Of a DNA stretch of 64,000 nt, positions 47,728 to 60,413 are shown in pieces. Under the pieces are notes generated by a model. The model had not been told where the DNA came from. It saw only the letters and a program-made list of their open reading frames with translations, and ran no database searches. This DNA is from Megaleporinus macrocephalus (lineage: Eukaryota; Chordata; Actinopteri; Characiformes; Anostomidae): contig CM038726.1 in the NCBI GenBank assembly GCA_021613375.1, forward strand, positions 9,090,148 to 9,154,147, read 5' to 3'. Position numbers and translations under genes: made by a program. Numbering within the stretch: the first letter of the stretch is position 1; each line of letters opens with the position of its first letter.

Positions 47728-50700
47728 CCTTGTGCAGAAGCCACACTCTGGATAACTTGGAAACTTTTGGGTAATGATCAGTCAAAAGTCCTGTGACCTG
47801 TATTAAAGACAAAACCTGTATGAGAAAACTAAATTTGTGTGGGAATCATAATCTGTGGTCTAAACATTTACAATTATTTACAGTATGAAATTGAAGCACT
47901 TAGTGCTTAGACACTGTATTCAATGTAAAAGGCTATATGTGGTTTTTGTATTCTCAAGATTGTCAAAAGATGAACCTTGTTACAGCCCTGTCATATACAC
48001 TCACTTAACACTTTATCAGAAATACTTACACTAAAGGTAGACCCTAAAGACAAACATTAAGACAGGAGTCTTCTGTGGCCTTATACATTTAATGTAAGCC
48101 ATCACTTTTCAGCCTTTTCCTGGAGTAACCCCTGCCCTGCACATTTTAGTGTTTTCTTGGTTCCTCACTGCAAGTCATGAAGGGGTTGTTATTGATTACT
48201 TAGGTGTATTGGGGGTAGGGGAAATACCCTGCAGAGGCTCTCCAAAACTGTAATTGTAAATATTAACATTGTACAGTCATAAAATCTATCCTAGAGCATC
48301 TAAGCTATGGTTTAATGTTAAATGGAGCACTGTGTTCTGAAGAAATTGTATTTCATTCCTCTCTCGACACATTGCTGTAATGAAAAGGAACTTATGAAGA
48401 ATATGCACTCAATTAAATTAAAAATGAAAGCAGCGTGGATAAAATTATTATTATTAATCATTTACCTCAGAATGATCAGCACTTTCTGGCAGCTTGACTG
48501 TGCGTCTCCCCATACCGCTAGGAGAAGTGTCAGTTCCTCTGTTGGTTTTTCCACATTTTTGTTAATAAGTTAGAACTGCATAGACACAGTCTTTCCACTG
48601 GTACTGACCACCTTATAGGGGACGAATCTTTTCTTGCCCCTTATAGGTAAAAACTTTCTAAAATAACCTGGAAATTATCTGTAAAATCACAACACAGTGA
48701 AAATAGTTATACATTAAACAATTAAACAAATAATTATTTTATTATAGTTATTATAGTCATTTCTGTGTAAATTGATACTTGCGAGAGGCAATTCAGGCTT
48801 ATGTATCATCAACACTTAGAATCATCTGTCCAACTATCACACAACTATGCTAAAAAATATTAGCTTTCTAACTTTACAATATAAAATAAGACCAGCACTA
48901 CCAAATATGACAAGGTCAAGGCACAACAGTACTTTTTCCTAAATATAAATAACCTGGTCATTTCTTGCTGCACTGTTGTCTGCTGCTGCTGTGTTGTCGT
49001 TTGCTGTGTTGTCTGCTGCTGCTGTGACTACTTATTTAAAAAATCAGATAACTTGTGGCTTCGTCGATGGAGTCAGTCTGTCAAAGTATAAAGTATATTT
49101 TAAACTAGCTATCGACCAGGAACAACCCATATAACATATGGGATTTCACGTCCTTAAATCTTACTAGGGCCGCAGCTAAACTCGCATTAGTCAAAAATGC
49201 CTTACAGTTAAATAACAAATTATCAGAGATTTTTTTGCGAGGGTTGGTTTGATGGCGCATGATAAAATACAAAAACACTTTAGCCCTCGCCATACTGGTG
49301 AAACGACTTAGCTAATACACAGGCTGTATTATTATTGGTTGCTAGCTGACAGAAAATACAAACTTCATTTTGCATTCATACAAAGCGTCATTTCAATGTG
49401 AAAAGTGTGATTGCAACATAATAATATAACATATTACAAAATAAGTAAATAAATAAATATATTTAAGCAGTTAATCGCAGTACCTGAGGCCGTTGACTCC
49501 ATAGTGAAGCAAGCTACAGATGTTTTCATCGCGCCTTTCCCAACCAATGAGAACGTAGAGGAGCAGCAGGAACAATGTGATTGGTCAAAATCCGTTACTG
49601 CTTTCTGATTGGCTGACGACTAACGGCAGCGTTGTTTGTGGTGATTTCTGAGCACAAAGATTCGCAAGCGCGCGGGCGCCGTTTGAGTGCACACGCACGT
49701 TCCAGTAAACGGAAGAAGAGTAAATTTGTGCGAAAGAAGGATATATCTGAGCGCGCGAGCAGTTCTGTAGTGGAGCAAAGTGAATCTAAGCGAGAGCTGA
49801 GTAAATATGAGAGAGCACATTTATATTTTGCGTGAGAACAAAGAAAATCCGTGAGTGCTGCATCAATCGCGCCCTAGCACTTAAAAATTGTGCTCTGGAC
49901 AGTGAAATAACGCCATAGTGTTTACCCCCAGATCACCTGTACACACTACAATATTCACTCTTACTGACCACCAGCACCATCAACTCAGCTTCTCATTCAC
50001 CACTTCTCCTGTTTAACATTAGCCTAAACATTTTACCACAGACTAAGTGTAGTTACACTGATGTTTATATGTGTTATAAATGAAAAACTTCTCGTGGAAT
50101 ATTTTGATGATTGTTAGTTTTTCAAATCCATCCAAATCTTTTTCTTATTAGCCACTATGCTAACCAGAACATTTCTGACAGGAATTTTCATTAGCACTGT
50201 CGCTAATAAGTGAAGTGGTCTAAGTGAAGTGAAGTGTGTTTTGCTTAGTCATGGACAAGCCAATCACAAACCCTCTGGGTGTGAGTCGTCAGCCAAGCAT
50301 CCAAACAGCTCACTTTGGCATCACTGTCGCAAACTAGCTTTAAGCAGAACAGTGCAGCTATGCTAGTACTTTTTAATTTAAAGTTTAACTGTCTTTCTAT
50401 AAACTATATGTCAATATTAGTATTCCAAATAGCAAATAAAAAAAAATCAGCACTGAATTTAGATCCTCATTTTAAGCCTAGAACTTAACAAGCAAATACT
50501 ACATCACTAATAAAATAAAAGCTTCACGTTTAAGGGGAATTCCACCAATGTGTTCTAAATTTCTGCATAATTAAACAGGAAACAAAGGAACACAATGGAA
50601 TCTAATTGAACATAAAATGAAGCTAACCATCTTTAACTTCGCTATAAACAGTAATTAACAACACTTATATATTTAATACATTTTAATTAGAATTCATTAG

Positions 50701-51055
50701 AACTTAGATTTCATTAGCAAAACGCAGAAAACATTATTCAAATATATTTACAAACAGCTGCACTCAATACACAATAAATGTAAAACAACTACTAAAATAA
50801 GGGCCTATATTTGTGTATTTATTTTAAATGTGGAATTAAATTCATTAAAATTTCATTAATTGTTAATTGTTGACCTTATGCTCGAGAAAGACGGTGTGGC
50901 AGCAGCAGTGTCATTTTGGAGGGAGGCAGCCACAGATATACTACAGACAGGACAGACCGTTGTCAACACCCATTTGAAAGTAGGAAAGAGTGAAGGCTAC
51001 ATTAAAAGATTCAATTCAACTGCCTACACAAATATTTCTGTGAGTATTGTGAACT

Positions 51056-51737
51056 TATCTCCATCTCCATCAATACCTGCCTAACCAGATTCTGATGACG
51101 CAGGGCAGTCAGTGAAAAATAGAATGGATGAGACGTTAACAGTTGGTGGACCTCAATACTGAGGAGCTCCACAACATCTGTGGTTTGGTTTTCTTTTACT
51201 GTCCTGTGGATTAACCAGCAACATGCACTCAACTCCGCCCCTTTCGTCATTAATGCTACGCTGTTTACTTACTTTACTTTACGCAGGTACGTTCTGGTTC
51301 CTGCTGCTCTGTTTAAGGTGGAACATGAAAACTGGTGAATGAGCTGCTTTACCCTCGTGTGGTCAGTAGGACTGAGTATTGTAGAGTGAACAGTTAGTCT
51401 GTGAGTGATGTGACTGGTCACTGGTGAGAAATTTAAAACTACAGCTACAAGAACCTGGAACAGGAACATGATTACAGACTGGGGTTTGAACAACTTCGCT
51501 GCTTTCATTCAGTTTCTTGCCTTTTTCTCCTCATGAACAGCTTTTGTTACTCAACAAAAGCTTGTAGTTTCTCAGTAAACCGATTTCAGTAATCCTAAAT
51601 GATGTAAACCACAGACATTTGAAGAGTTTGTGACGGAGCCCCTTATGTGGAAAATCACTTCCCAGCCTCCATTTGCAGTTCACACCATAGTAACACAGTG
51701 ACATGGCATCATTTGCAAGCAACCTATTTTTGTACAC
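51056..51737 (-). repeat. Diverged dispersed repeat (right arm)
   Basis: Mirror of 319-1000. Confidence 0.6.
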
Positions 51738-51959
51738 TTCACATGACCAATATCACTGGAAATAATTGCTTACCATATAAAAAGATAAATGTAGTTTAAC
51801 TAACTTGAATAATAAGATTAACATAACATGTTTTCGTGAGATTTTTATAATGTTCCATATCACTGCACACCCTCTTCATATGAAGTGTTTCATGATAAGC
51901 TGTGTTAACTGTGAGCAGTTAGCAGTTAGATGATGTAAATCAAGTGGATGAATAAAGGG

Positions 51960-52595
51960 CGATATGAGAGAAGGTAGCTGTAGATGGGGGAAGATAGCTG
52001 TGGAGATAGCTGTAGATGGGGCAAGGTAGCTGTGGATGTAGCTGTGGACGGGAGAATGTAGCTGTGGACGGGGAAGGTAGCTGTGGATGGAGGGAAGTAG
52101 CTGTGGATGGTAGGGGGTAGCTGTGGAGGTAGGTGTGGAGGTAACTGTGGATGGGAGAAGGTAGCTGTGGATAGAGGAAGGTCGCTATGGAGGAAGGTAG
52201 CTGTGGCTGAAGGAAGGTAGCTGTGGATGGAGTAAGCTAACTGTGGAAGTAGCTGTGGATGGGGAGGAAGCTGTGGATGGAGGAAGCTGACTGTGGAGGT
52301 AGCTGACTGTGGAGGTAGCTGTGGATGGGGAAATGTAGCTGTGGATAGGGGAAGGTAACTGTGGAGGTAGCTGTGAATGGGGGAATGTAGTTGTGTATAA
52401 GGGGAGGTAGCTGTGGATGGGGAAAGTAGCTGTGGATAGGGGAATGTAGCTGTGGATAGGGGAAGGTAACTGTGGAAGTAGCTGTGGATGCGGAAGGTAG
52501 CTGTGGATCGGGAAGTTAGCTCTGAATAGGGGAAGTTAGCTGTGGATGGGGAAGGTAACTGTGGATGGGGGAAGGTAGCTGTGGATGGTAGTGAT
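51960..52595. repeat. Minisatellite, about 20-bp GTAGCTGTGGATGGGGAAG unit
   Basis: About 30 imperfect units of GGAAGGTAGCTGTGGATGGG, with variants such as GAGGTAGCTGTGG. The inverted-repeat match continues into this array to at least 52055. The outer edge of the duplication may lie within it. Confidence 0.9.
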
Positions 52596-52659
52596 CATGG
52601 AGTTAACTGTATACATATGAGTGTCCAGTACACAGCTGTTTTTGCCTATTGTGCTGCAG

Positions 52660-52860
52660 GAGACTACAGTTGAGCCGGAAAGAAGCCTCATAAAGCTTGT
52701 GGGAGTGGCTACCTCAGATAATGGCAGTTTAGTTCTTCTGACAGAAGATCTGGAGGAGCTGAGCGTCCCCTCTGGGCTCTGGTCTGGAGATACAGAACAA
52801 ATATTCTCCAAGCTGCCAGTAGACCTATCGATAACCAAAAGGGGTCATGAAATTATGGAA
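52660..52860 (+). CDS. Isolated exon-like ORF, unknown protein
   Basis: 201 nt (67 codons, phase 0 at both ends) between a GTGCTGCAG acceptor and a GAA|GTACGT donor, with no stop. It encodes ERSLIKLVGVATSDNGSLVL, then LTEDLEELSVPSGLWSG and SKLPVDLSITKRGHEIMEV. Composition is balanced and unlike a repeat shadow, so I think it is a true or former exon. I do not recognise the family and see no partner exon nearby. Confidence 0.45.
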
Positions 52861-53640
52861 GTACGTATGGTAGTTTCTGAAATGTAAATTTGTTATGTAC
52901 TAATACGATGTTTAACATCATATTTAAAATGGAACCAGAGGTCTACCTCTAAAAGCTCCCTCACAGAAAGTTATTACAGTAAATGGTTATAAATACAGTA
53001 CCTTTAAATACCTTTAAATCTTAAGCAATTTATTTTCTGCATTTTCCCAAAAAATATTTTAGCAAATGTTAGTAAGAATAAACATTTTTCTTTTCATTCC
53101 TCAAATTGAAAAAAGTGTTGGGAAAAATGTCAATGTTTTGAACTTTGTTGAAATTAAATGGTGTGAATTCAAATTTCCATTTCCATTGTCCCTCATTTTG
53201 AAGAAAGTAAACAAAATTACAGTTAAAATCCACTCATTTCAATTATAAACTATAAAACAAGACTAAAAAAATAAAAATGCGAATTTTCCTTTTTTCTTCT
53301 TGTGTTGACGTTGAATCCACCTTTCGGTGTGTCTCGGTCTGCATCACCTGCCTAACTGCAAGCTTAGCTCCTTGGCGATTGGTCTACATTCTGATCATCT
53401 GTTACTTTCCGTAACACCCACACAGACCTGAACACATTAGATTTCGAATGTATTAAATTGGAAAAGGTTCAAAAGTGAATGTACAAGAAGGCGATCGAGC
53501 GACGGACAAATGTTTTGGTGCGTGAAGAACATTTTGGAGACTTCGACGCTGAACTGTGAAGGTGTCACGAGTTCAGATACCCGTGTGAATCGGTTCGACT
53601 GATTCACTGAAAAGAATCAGTTCAGGAATTGGATTGGTCG
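52861..53640. other. AT-rich to promoter-like transition, no gene seen
   Basis: AT-rich to about 53280, then a GC-richer stretch with an inverted CCAAT box (GCGATTGGTC near 53375). No coding sequence is recognised. Confidence 0.4.
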
Positions 53641-53690
53641 CGCGCAACGTTTCGCTCATTTCGCCTCTGCTTTCTGAGGTGAGTAGTAAC
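53641..53690 (+). promoter_or_regulatory. Possible non-coding first exon with donor
   Basis: An inverted CCAAT box (GGATTGGTCG near 53630), a CpG-rich stretch (GTCGCGCGCAACGTTTCG) and a strong donor (CTGAG|GTGAGTAG) look like the end of a 5' UTR exon. No matching coding exon was found. Confidence 0.3.
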
Positions 53691-56600
53691 GGCTTCTCCA
53701 GCTCTGATACAAGCTTTTACACGATTTACACGAAGTACATTACCTTAAGTTACGTTTCGTATGGTGTCTGTGGTATATTGTGATAGATGTGGGCATTGTG
53801 TGTAGTGGTTTTAACTTAAACCATTTAAGTTTCGTTGCTAAGCTAACAAGCCAACCGAGTGGCTGCTAGCCAGCTAGCATTAGCTAACCGACTAACTACT
53901 GACTTCAGCTTCGGACGGTTATTATTATAGTCTATAGGTTATTGTAGTCTATAAGTTATTATAATAGTTGTATGAAGCTCACCACTTGTTTAAAATTATA
54001 GCTACATAAAGAGTCTTAGTTTGTCTGTTTGGTGTGTAATCACAGTCAATAGCCTGTAGCTGTGGTAAGTATACGTTAGCAGGCTGCTTTAACCTGACAC
54101 AAACTTTAACCTGAGTCACTCCCTAGCTAAGCTAATGTAAGACCCTGAACACGTTTTAGAAACTCTAATGTACCGTGTATTATATGATATAACATTTACC
54201 AGGGCTATCTTATCTCTTACTGGCCTAGTCTTGACGTAAGATATTCCATATGCTTTATTTTTCCTGTTTTTGAGTGTTTCTCTGTATTTAACAGGAGATT
54301 CGGCTGTACCGCTAACCTGAGTAAGTAAGACTTTTTTACTTGAACAAAACATTATTTAAAGGTCGTTAGCCACTAGGTTTGTTATTTAGTTACTAATCTT
54401 TATTATTTAGTAATGTGTACTGTCTTCTAAAACTAATATGTGCATCACACAGTAATGGACAGTCAGAATTTCACTGACTTTACAAATTGCCTCTAATAGT
54501 TCAGTCACTGTGATGTAAACAAAGTAATACAGAAGAGTTTTATGTGAAATGTTCTGTTATAGGTTAGTTTTTCAAAACAAATAGTAATGTACCTGACTGA
54601 TGTACTGTTGACTTGTAAAGACGTTTGGACATAATCATGTTATTATATATTTGGCACTGATAAGATGGATAATAAGTATAGAAACAAAGTGGTTTTATTG
54701 TTATAGTTGTATATGTGTGTGATGCTTTGACTACCTCAGTCAGGTACAAGCTTTTCAGGGCTGTTAGAATACAAGCTAAATTTATTTTGGACAGTGTATA
54801 GCATAACTTTGTGTGATTAATTGTGTTTTTTCTGTTTCTCCTTTTCAAAGTAGATCTTCACAGTCAGTGCTTGCCTGAGTAATTTTTTAGGTGTCTGTCA
54901 GACATCTTGGTGAGGTATTATGTACATGGCAAGTTTAGTTTTTGTATGCTTTTTTTAATGTACAACACTTAGCAAAGTTAGAAAGCAAATTAATTACCAA
55001 AAAAAATAAGTTACCAAAAAAGTAATAATAATATAAAATAAAAGATTTTGTTCCATGTTTTTTGAGTCGAGTTTAACTAATTTAACAAATGTAAGCCATT
55101 GTTACTGTATGTATTTCTTGCAAAACTGTAATTTTCACCTATGTAAGTACAATGAGAAACATGACAAGGAAAATCAGTTCACATACAAAGCGGTAACAAA
55201 AATGTATTTACTGCAAAATGCAAAGAAAGTTGTGAATTTCTGGTGTCTGCCACCTCTTGCTGGCAGTCTTTCTATTCTGAGAAAAGTATATATACACACA
55301 TTATACGAAACTTATTTTACTAGATTGCTACATAAATGTTGTACTATAGTGTACTTTTCTGTGAGCACTGAAACCATAAAGTATACCATAATTACTGTAG
55401 AACTAATCAATGGTTACTTACCTGTTCTCTTCTCTAACAGCCTGGATAACCGAGGCTACTGTAAAGCGGCTCTAATTTGCCCAGCTTCAGTCATGGTTAG
55501 GCCATGATTGATTACATGGTGAACTAAGGTTGCATGTATCTCATTTGAAAGATTGCCTTCCTCCTCCTCGTCCTCTGCGGCCTGCTAGGCCTCCTCTTAT
55601 TCTCACTCTTCCTCTGTGCTCCTGCTGCTCTCACCTAACCACCTGTATCAGTCACTTGAGGCATATTTTATACTCTGACAAATGATTGTAACGTTCTTCT
55701 AAATAAGTTTCCACAAGGTGCAACTTGTGAGAGACTATTCTGTAATTATCATTTTGGACTTGAAGGTCAGGGTTTCTTAAGTGACCAAAATGTGCTCAAT
55801 GATGCAATTTGTGTTTAGTGATTTGCAAAGCTGTGATTTAGAATGAAATATGAATGAGAACATATGAAATTGTGCTTAGGGTTTAGTAGTTTGGAGGAAT
55901 GTTGAAACATGAGCTTCTTGTTTTTGGATTTGTGTGCATAGTTCCACATTTTGTGTGTATACAATGTGGAAAAACTGTCAAGTTAAATCTTCAATATACA
56001 TGTTTTAAAGACCACATCGCATGTTCATTTTAACCCTTAACTCTAACAGTACTTTACATTTGTGAAACATTTGCAGGTGATTTGATGTTAATGTTTTCAC
56101 TGCATGATGTGCGCAATGTTTAGTAATGTTTAAAGACTTCTCTGAAGTATGTTTATTACTGCCACAGTTCAGGTAACAGTGTGGACACAAAACTACCCAA
56201 TGCAGTTGACGACTGGATTATTTAATGTAAATGTTATACAGTTTGTTTGTGTTATATTTACATGTTTTACACTGTGGTCTTGAAGGAATTCCACCTGAGC
56301 TGCTGCTTGATGTGGAATATGATTGGTTCATTATTTTTTAATTCTATTAATTACAAAATCCACCATGTTTTCTTTCTCCGTGACCAAAAAATCTCAGTAA
56401 TCTCTCTCTTTTTAAAACAGGAGTAAAGACCCTCTACAGTGCAGCAGCTGCAGACCACTCAGCCTAATCAGTTCTGATTGAAAATCTTTGCAAAGGCACC
56501 AGCTTTATGACTGTAACTATACATACACTCACTTATACACTCTGATCAGACAGACGTCTTAAATAGTAGATTCTCTTTATATAATATTAGAAGACACTTA

Positions 56601-58480
56601 TAATTGATGAAACTCCCTTGTGTGCTGCACTTTCATTAGACGCTTTGGGTCTCTTGTAAGTGTAGCTGCACACAGTGAAGTCTAGAGCTCCACAACACCT
56701 GCACTGTTATTCCTCAACACCAAATCAGTGACCTGAACATGAAACAGCAGATTGGCATCAGATCTCAGATCAGTGGAGAAACACTGTTAAAACTCTGCTG
56801 CCACCTTGTGGACTAACAGCAGCAGCAGTGATACGTGTTTAATGTAGAGAAACAAATCTTCAAATCATTGCTGCTAATATTGCAGCTTTTAACTGTTACA
56901 GTTAAGAACACTGTCGACTCTCAGCTCATCAGCTTTCCTGTGACTGCAGACAAGCTCACATACTTATACACAGTGTAGCAGCTCAAATACACAACCTGCA
57001 GATCAGATTCAGGAAAATAGATTTACAGAAACTACAGCGCATCACGAAATAACTACTAACATTCAGAATCATATCAGAGCTGAGCTGCTTTTCCTCTGCT
57101 GTGACGTATATACACATAAACACATAAACATGCGTATAACTGCATATCAGACTCAGCGCGTGGCTGAGAGGAGGATCAGGAAGATAGAAAAGTGAGATAT
57201 GAGAGGGATGAGAAAAACTGAAACATTTTCCTCCTTTCATATTTACTGAAGATCAGTTATTAAAATTATATAAAGCAAGCACATATTTAAGAAACACTTT
57301 CTTATTTACTTATTTAAATAAATATAATAATATAATAAATTCACAGTCATTTAAAAGCAGTAAAGCATTTTGAGCAGCTGCGCACAAACACATTTGGAGG
57401 ATTTTATGTTAAAACACTTATGATGAAGACTAATTTACACAGAAGTCAGTATATTTTCATAAGAAAAACGAACACTTTTATATTACAGGTATAAACTCTC
57501 AGTAAAGTAGTTTAAATATGAAACTGAAAACTGCTTCTTCATGTCTGGTTTTCGGAGAAAACAGTTAGTGCAGTATGAACAGACTGTGATAGCTAATCAG
57601 CTAACCTAGCTAGTGCTTTTATTATTACAGTTTTATTAGATTTTAATATTTAACATTAGTTACACCAAGGAAATATCTTCATCAAGACCAGTAAAGTACC
57701 AGATGCAGGACAGTTCTAACAGTGGTTTCATCTCTAACTCACAGCTCATGTCAGAAGTTCAACTCCAAGATAAGTTTCCATCATTTCCCAAAAAATTAAA
57801 CTTCACGACAAGAGGATCACAAGAGATCTGTTCCAAATCTAATGGAATGAGTTTGTTCAAATGCTGACAGGATCACGTCCTGACTGTCCACATACAAACC
57901 TGCATCCTCCGTACAAACTAGCCGGTATCAGTCTGGACCTCTTTTAGAACTGGTGTTTAGAACCGGGGGAGGTCACTACGCTGTACTAATGATATGCTGA
58001 TGCTCGGTATGACCACTCCACCTGCATTTTTCACTTTTTCTTTTGTCTTTCCTGAAATAAATTATAATTTAAAGGGATATAAACATCTGGATTGCTTTGT
58101 TTTTTCTAATAGAAGAATTAGGACATATATACAGCCTCACAGTGACACTGTAAACTGCTGGGTTTTGAAGCTTCACTTGTAAAGACCCCTGACTAAATAG
58201 CACAAATCCGTAAGCAATTTCACCACAGCGTCTAGTTACAAAGCAAAGTTTGACCAAGACTATAATATAATTCTATTGATATATTATTTAATGTTTTACC
58301 GAATAGATTATAAAATGTGATATTATGTCTTAAAATATAGAACATAAAATTAATTGCAATTAATATGCATTTGACTAAAAACCCTTAGTCTGGTCTCAGT
58401 CTTGACTTGACTGGGACTTGGATCTAGCGGTCTTGACTACAACACTAGTTGCTTATCTTGCGCAGTTTAATGCTGAACTG
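53691..58480. other. No supported gene
   Basis: Mostly AT-rich. Acceptor-like sites occur near 55440 (TCTCTAACAG, followed by 55 open bases) and 56420 (TTTTTAAAACAG). They might belong to a non-coding transcript starting near 53640, but there is no coding support. Confidence 0.35.
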
Positions 58481-58489
58481 TGATTGTAA

Positions 58490-58960
58490 TATATTTTACT
58501 CCATCATTGTTGAGACCGTCAGTCTGTGTGATGAATACCTGGCAGCTGTAATGAAACTGTAACAAATAGCGGTTGCCTCCTGATTACTCAGAAGCTGCCC
58601 TTTGAGGTGGCTTAGCTGCCAAGACCTTACTGAAACATCTAAACTTTAATGTTCTATTTTATGCACATCAGTACATTATTGTCTGCTTGTTTTAAGACGT
58701 GCGCTGTTTGTAAAAGAAGTTACCAGAATTTATTTGTGACTAAATGTTTTACATTATTTATTTTAAACATGTTAGTTATTTTTATTCTTTTGTCAGTGCA
58801 GTTATCTTTAAAAAATAACAAACAGTTTACTTTGAGGCGACTAAACAGAAAAGAAAAGGAGGAAAAACATTAAAGCCATAAAAGCTCTTAGTTTAAGAGG
58901 AGGACATGAACGAAAGCAGGTTCAGTACATTTAGACGCTGCTTTTTCTTTGTTCTTAACA
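58490..58960 (+). repeat. Direct duplication, copy 1
   Basis: Shares ordered blocks with 63130-63650: TTTTACTCCATCATTGTTG, CCTGGCAGCTGTAATGAAAC, ACATCAGTACATTATTGTCT, ATTAAAGCCATAAAA and CATTTAGACGCTGCT. Copy 1 has an extra segment of about 70 bp. Confidence 0.7.
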
Positions 58961-58974
58961 TCATCTTCTCTTTC

Positions 58975-59390
58975 TCCTCGCAGTCTGCTCTCCATCTTCG
59001 CTCAGTCGCTCCTCCTTTCCTTCCCAGTCTGTGTCTGAGTCGGTGTTGTGGACTCTGCAGCACCAGAACCAGATGCAGCTCATCGTAACAGCTGTTCTCT
59101 TCACTGTCGTAACACAGACTGAGATGAAACGTCAGCGCACACGGAATTTAGAATCTTCACCTTTATGACATCACAACATGTAGCCTTTAGTCCATTATGA
59201 TGTCAGAGCTCAGGGCTCCACCAACATTCCGTTACACTCACTGTTGATAAATGAAGGAGGAGCTCTAGTCACGTGTCCTTCATGTAGTAACTACAGTGAA
59301 GCTGCTGTTTAGTTACTCACGTCCCCCAAAATCTAACACAGAATATGAATCAGAAACAGATTCTGCTGCTTAATAACTCAGCAGCTGCAA
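58975..59390 (-). repeat. Inverted paralogue of 14890-15310
   Basis: The reverse complement carries the same run from the GGAGCGACTGAG region to the TAAGCAGCAGAATCTGTTTC end. On minus near 59000 an open MESRLRGERE frame remains where the 15.3-kb copy has an early stop. Confidence 0.7.
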
Positions 59391-60180
59391 TGACAAAGAA
59401 AAACATCTTAATCTTAAAAAATAACTGCAGTTACTATGACATTAACAGCAATAATACTGCAGTATGTTACAGTATGAACTGTCAAAAAATATTTTCAGTA
59501 TCAAAAAATAGCAATACTTTAAAATCTAGTTTGGGAAGTAAGACCTTGTTGAAGATTCTAATAATTACATGATAAATATGTTCATAATCCCACAAATAAT
59601 TAACTATTGTGTGTAAAGTGTTTCAGCATGTTGCTTTCATTCATACAAACACCCAGAAGGTGATTATACAATAAAAATATTTTTGATTATTCGACTATTA
59701 AATCGAATAAAATGACTTTCTTACTAAAGTTTCCATGTTTTGATAAAAAGAGTCTTCAAGAAATTATTTGTACTGTTTTCTCTTTTAAGAGGTTTTTATT
59801 TCAGAATGTTTCTAGAAACACTGTAGGCTGGATGTTTCTCGGAAGAGGGATGTTTGTAACATGGTCCTAATGAGGAGCACGTGAGGCGTATTTAAATGAC
59901 AGCAGGCGCGCGGAACGTTTAAATCAAGTCTTGCGACCGAATATTGTAACGGACACTCTGATAAAGTACACAGAGCTAAACTGACGGGACGTTCGCCGCG
60001 GAGCGCTTTACTGGACTTTTCCACATATAATACACTTCATAAGCGTGAAATATCAGAAGTGAAGCTCCCGGACATGTACAAACTCAAGCCGGAGATACTT
60101 CTTCGCCTGCGGGACAAACGAGAAGTGGAGCTACATCTTGTGGAAACAGGTTCCCTCAGCAGAAACTGAACACTGACCGT
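59391..60180. other. No supported coding gene
   Basis: AT-rich to about 59800, then CpG-containing sequence with a short open stretch from ATG 60075 (MYKLKPEILLRLRDKREVEL...). This ends before a donor-like GCG|GTGAGTTT at 60193, and may be a 5' exon of an unplaced gene. Confidence 0.3.
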
Positions 60181-60413
60181 GACGTGTTTAGCGGTGAGTT
60201 TAATCCAGTTTCACTCGTTTTTAAGTAAACATTTCATGTTTTGTTTAATATTTAATACTGTATTTAATATTTTGCTGACTTTTACGTTTGTTTACCTCAT
60301 TGATGTGAACAGCGTCTATCTAGCTAACAGCTGTGACCCGTAAGAGCTGACGGTTCAATGTTAGTCTCGCTGTGAGGAACGTTACCTCCGTAGTGGAGTT
60401 CAAGAGCCAAGTT

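Larger units (their letters stand above)
45049..49507 (-). pseudogene. Broken HECT-like ligase gene with internal deletion (right arm)
   Basis: Mirror of 2552-8600, lacking the block equivalent to 4332-5921. The second linker exon, the three duplicated exons and the start of the solo LTR are therefore gone. The first linker exon now runs from LLHK into LTR sequence. It shares the TAG at CxQLFVPG and the HECT frameshifts. One exon has 6 additional bases: RPKYSDSESDLDKGHF, against RPNDSESDLDKDHF in the left arm. The right-arm form looks closer to the family pattern. Confidence 0.7.
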
